Assembly: GCA_029260515.1 (NCBI GenBank)
Contig: JAJDDC010000070.1
Coordinates: forward strand, 310,001 to 374,000
Length of the DNA stretch: 64,000 nucleotides
DNA from: Phycisphaerales bacterium
Lineage (GTDB): Bacteria; Planctomycetota; Phycisphaerae; Phycisphaerales; UBA1924
Direction of reading: 5' to 3'
Shown: one piece after another, positions 63,176 to 64,000 of the stretch
How the letters are laid out: every line of letters starts with the position of its first letter
How positions within the stretch are numbered: position 1 is the first letter of the stretch
The notes under the pieces: model-generated
What the model saw: only the letters and a program-made list of their open reading frames with translations
The model's database searches: none
Told to the model about the DNA's origin: nothing
Position numbers and translations under genes: made by a program

Positions 63176-64000
63176 GCGTCGTCCTCGCTGGCCATGCGCT
63201 CGTGGCCCGCGGGCCAGACCCGCAGCAGCAGCACGCCCAGCTCGTACAGCCCGTACAGCGGGATCGCCAGCAGGACCATGCTCATCGGGTCGGCGGGCGT
63301 GAGGATCGCGCCCGCGATGGCGCACCCCGCGACCGCGTGGCGCCGGAGCTTCTTGAGCATCGGACGGGTGACGATCCCGGCCCATCCCAGCAGCAATACG
63401 ACGACGGGCATCTGGAACCCGATCCCGAACGCGAGGCCCATGTTGAGCAGCGTCCGCACGTAGTCGGCGATCTTGTAGTGCTGGTCGATCCCGGTGCCGA
63501 CCGTCATCTCGCTGCCCAGGATGACCGGGGGCTTGCCCTCGGGCAGTTCGATGCACATCCGGTGCTGGCGCAGGCGCTCGTTGAACCACTGGGCGCCGAC
63601 GACAAGCTCGTCGGTCGGCGGGTCCGCCGCCAGCACCGGGATCGCCGGCAGGACCACGCCCTCGTGCAGCGCCGCCGTCGGCGCGGGCCCGCCGCCCACG
63701 TTGGCGCCGAACCCGATGAAGAAGGCTAGCACCACGGGGAGAATGACCCAGTACAGGAACGCGACGCTGGAGGCGGTCAACGCCGCCGACAGGGGCGCAA
63801 GCCGGTAGAAGAACTTGCGTTCGGCCCGGTAGAGCCCGGGGGCGACAAACAGCCAGAGCTGGTAGAGCAGCCAGGGGCTGCCGACGAGGACGGTGATGAC
63901 AAGCGCGATCTGGACGACGGCGCCGAAGGTCTCGAGGGGGGCCGTCGCCTGCAGCGACGTCGCCTGGCCCTTGGCCCGCAGCTGCTCCTGGGCCGGGGCG
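63172..64000 (-). CDS. tatC: Sec-independent protein translocase TatC (5' end outside window)
   Basis: This is the C-terminal 275 or so residues of TatC, the twin-arginine signal receptor in the inner membrane; the frame runs open to the right edge. Family motifs include PWLLYQLWLFVAPGLY and ERKFFYRL, followed by the helices FLYWVILPVVLAFFIGFG, a long periplasmic loop, GIGFQMPVVVLLLGWAG and CAIAGAILTPADPMSMVLLA. The loop (about 80 residues, VVLPAIPVLAADPPTDE) is larger than in E. coli. It is first in the leftward tatC-tadA-mutM operon. Confidence 0.95.
   Translation of the reverse strand, partial: APAQEQLRAKGQATSLQATAPLETFGAVVQIALVITVLVGSPWLLYQLWLFVAPGLYRAERKFFYRLAPLSAALTASSVAFLYWVILPVVLAFFIGFGANVGGGPAPTAALHEGVVLPAIPVLAADPPTDELVVGAQWFNERLRQHRMCIELPEGKPPVILGSEMTVGTGIDQHYKIADYVRTLLNMGLAFGIGFQMPVVVLLLGWAGIVTRPMLKKLRRHAVAGCAIAGAILTPADPMSMVLLAIPLYGLYELGVLLLRVWPAGHERMASEDDA

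Overview
The window looks like a chromosomal segment of a high-GC, Gram-negative-type planctomycete, most probably of class Phycisphaerae. Four things point there. Thirteen secreted proteins end in a short duplicated domain closing with Gly-Cys-Pro (the 'GC-type dockerin' known from Phycisphaerales). There is a PEP-CTERM protein. One small membrane protein ends in the CPxCxYDxxGLPxxxCPECG zinc ribbon common in planctomycetes. Outer-membrane genes (bamA, skp/ompH, lpxD, lpxC) are present. No rRNA, tRNA, IS element, prophage or CRISPR array was recognised.

Layout. 0.1-15.7 kb: clpC behind a candidate sigma-54 promoter, a secreted FG-GAP/ASPIC protein with a canonical dockerin, a PEP-CTERM protein, an internally duplicated ABC-2 permease, then a leftward run recR-rpoN-serine hydrolase-amidohydrolase, and rightward a phosphatase and a membrane glycosyltransferase. 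16.0-41.6 kb: thirteen GC-dockerin proteins (four leftward, nine rightward) interrupted only by lpdA. Their N-terminal modules are diverse: beta-repeat, propellers, FG-GAP, right-handed beta-helix, Asp-box/BNR, lamin-tail-like, HEXXH-containing, five-heme cytochrome c and PQQ-type sugar dehydrogenase. 41.7-45.1 kb: transketolase and dnaN, divergent. 45.8-51.0 kb: bamA-ompH-lpxD-lpxC. 51.2-53.3 kb: a lipoprotein, a pseudopilin-like protein and a coupled membrane protein. 53.3-59.8 kb: a membrane protein, rplM-rpsI, a CPBP protease, a zinc-ribbon protein, a TVP38-type protein and an MBL-fold hydrolase. 60.0-64.0 kb: dnaA rightward and tatC-tadA-mutM leftward, converging on an intergenic region with two perfect DnaA boxes, a good candidate for oriC.

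How the genes may work together. The central block looks like an export-and-anchor repertoire: unrelated extracellular modules share one C-terminal tag about 57 residues long. Within a protein, the residue after DFSDV is the same in both half-repeats in 11 of 13 cases, while it varies between proteins (I, V, F, L, T). Synonymous codons differ between the halves, so this looks like protein-level pairing rather than recent DNA copying. The tags also fall into two subtypes. The adjacent multiheme cytochrome and PQQ-type dehydrogenase carry the same subtype and could form a surface redox pair. No receptor or sorting enzyme for the tag is in this window.
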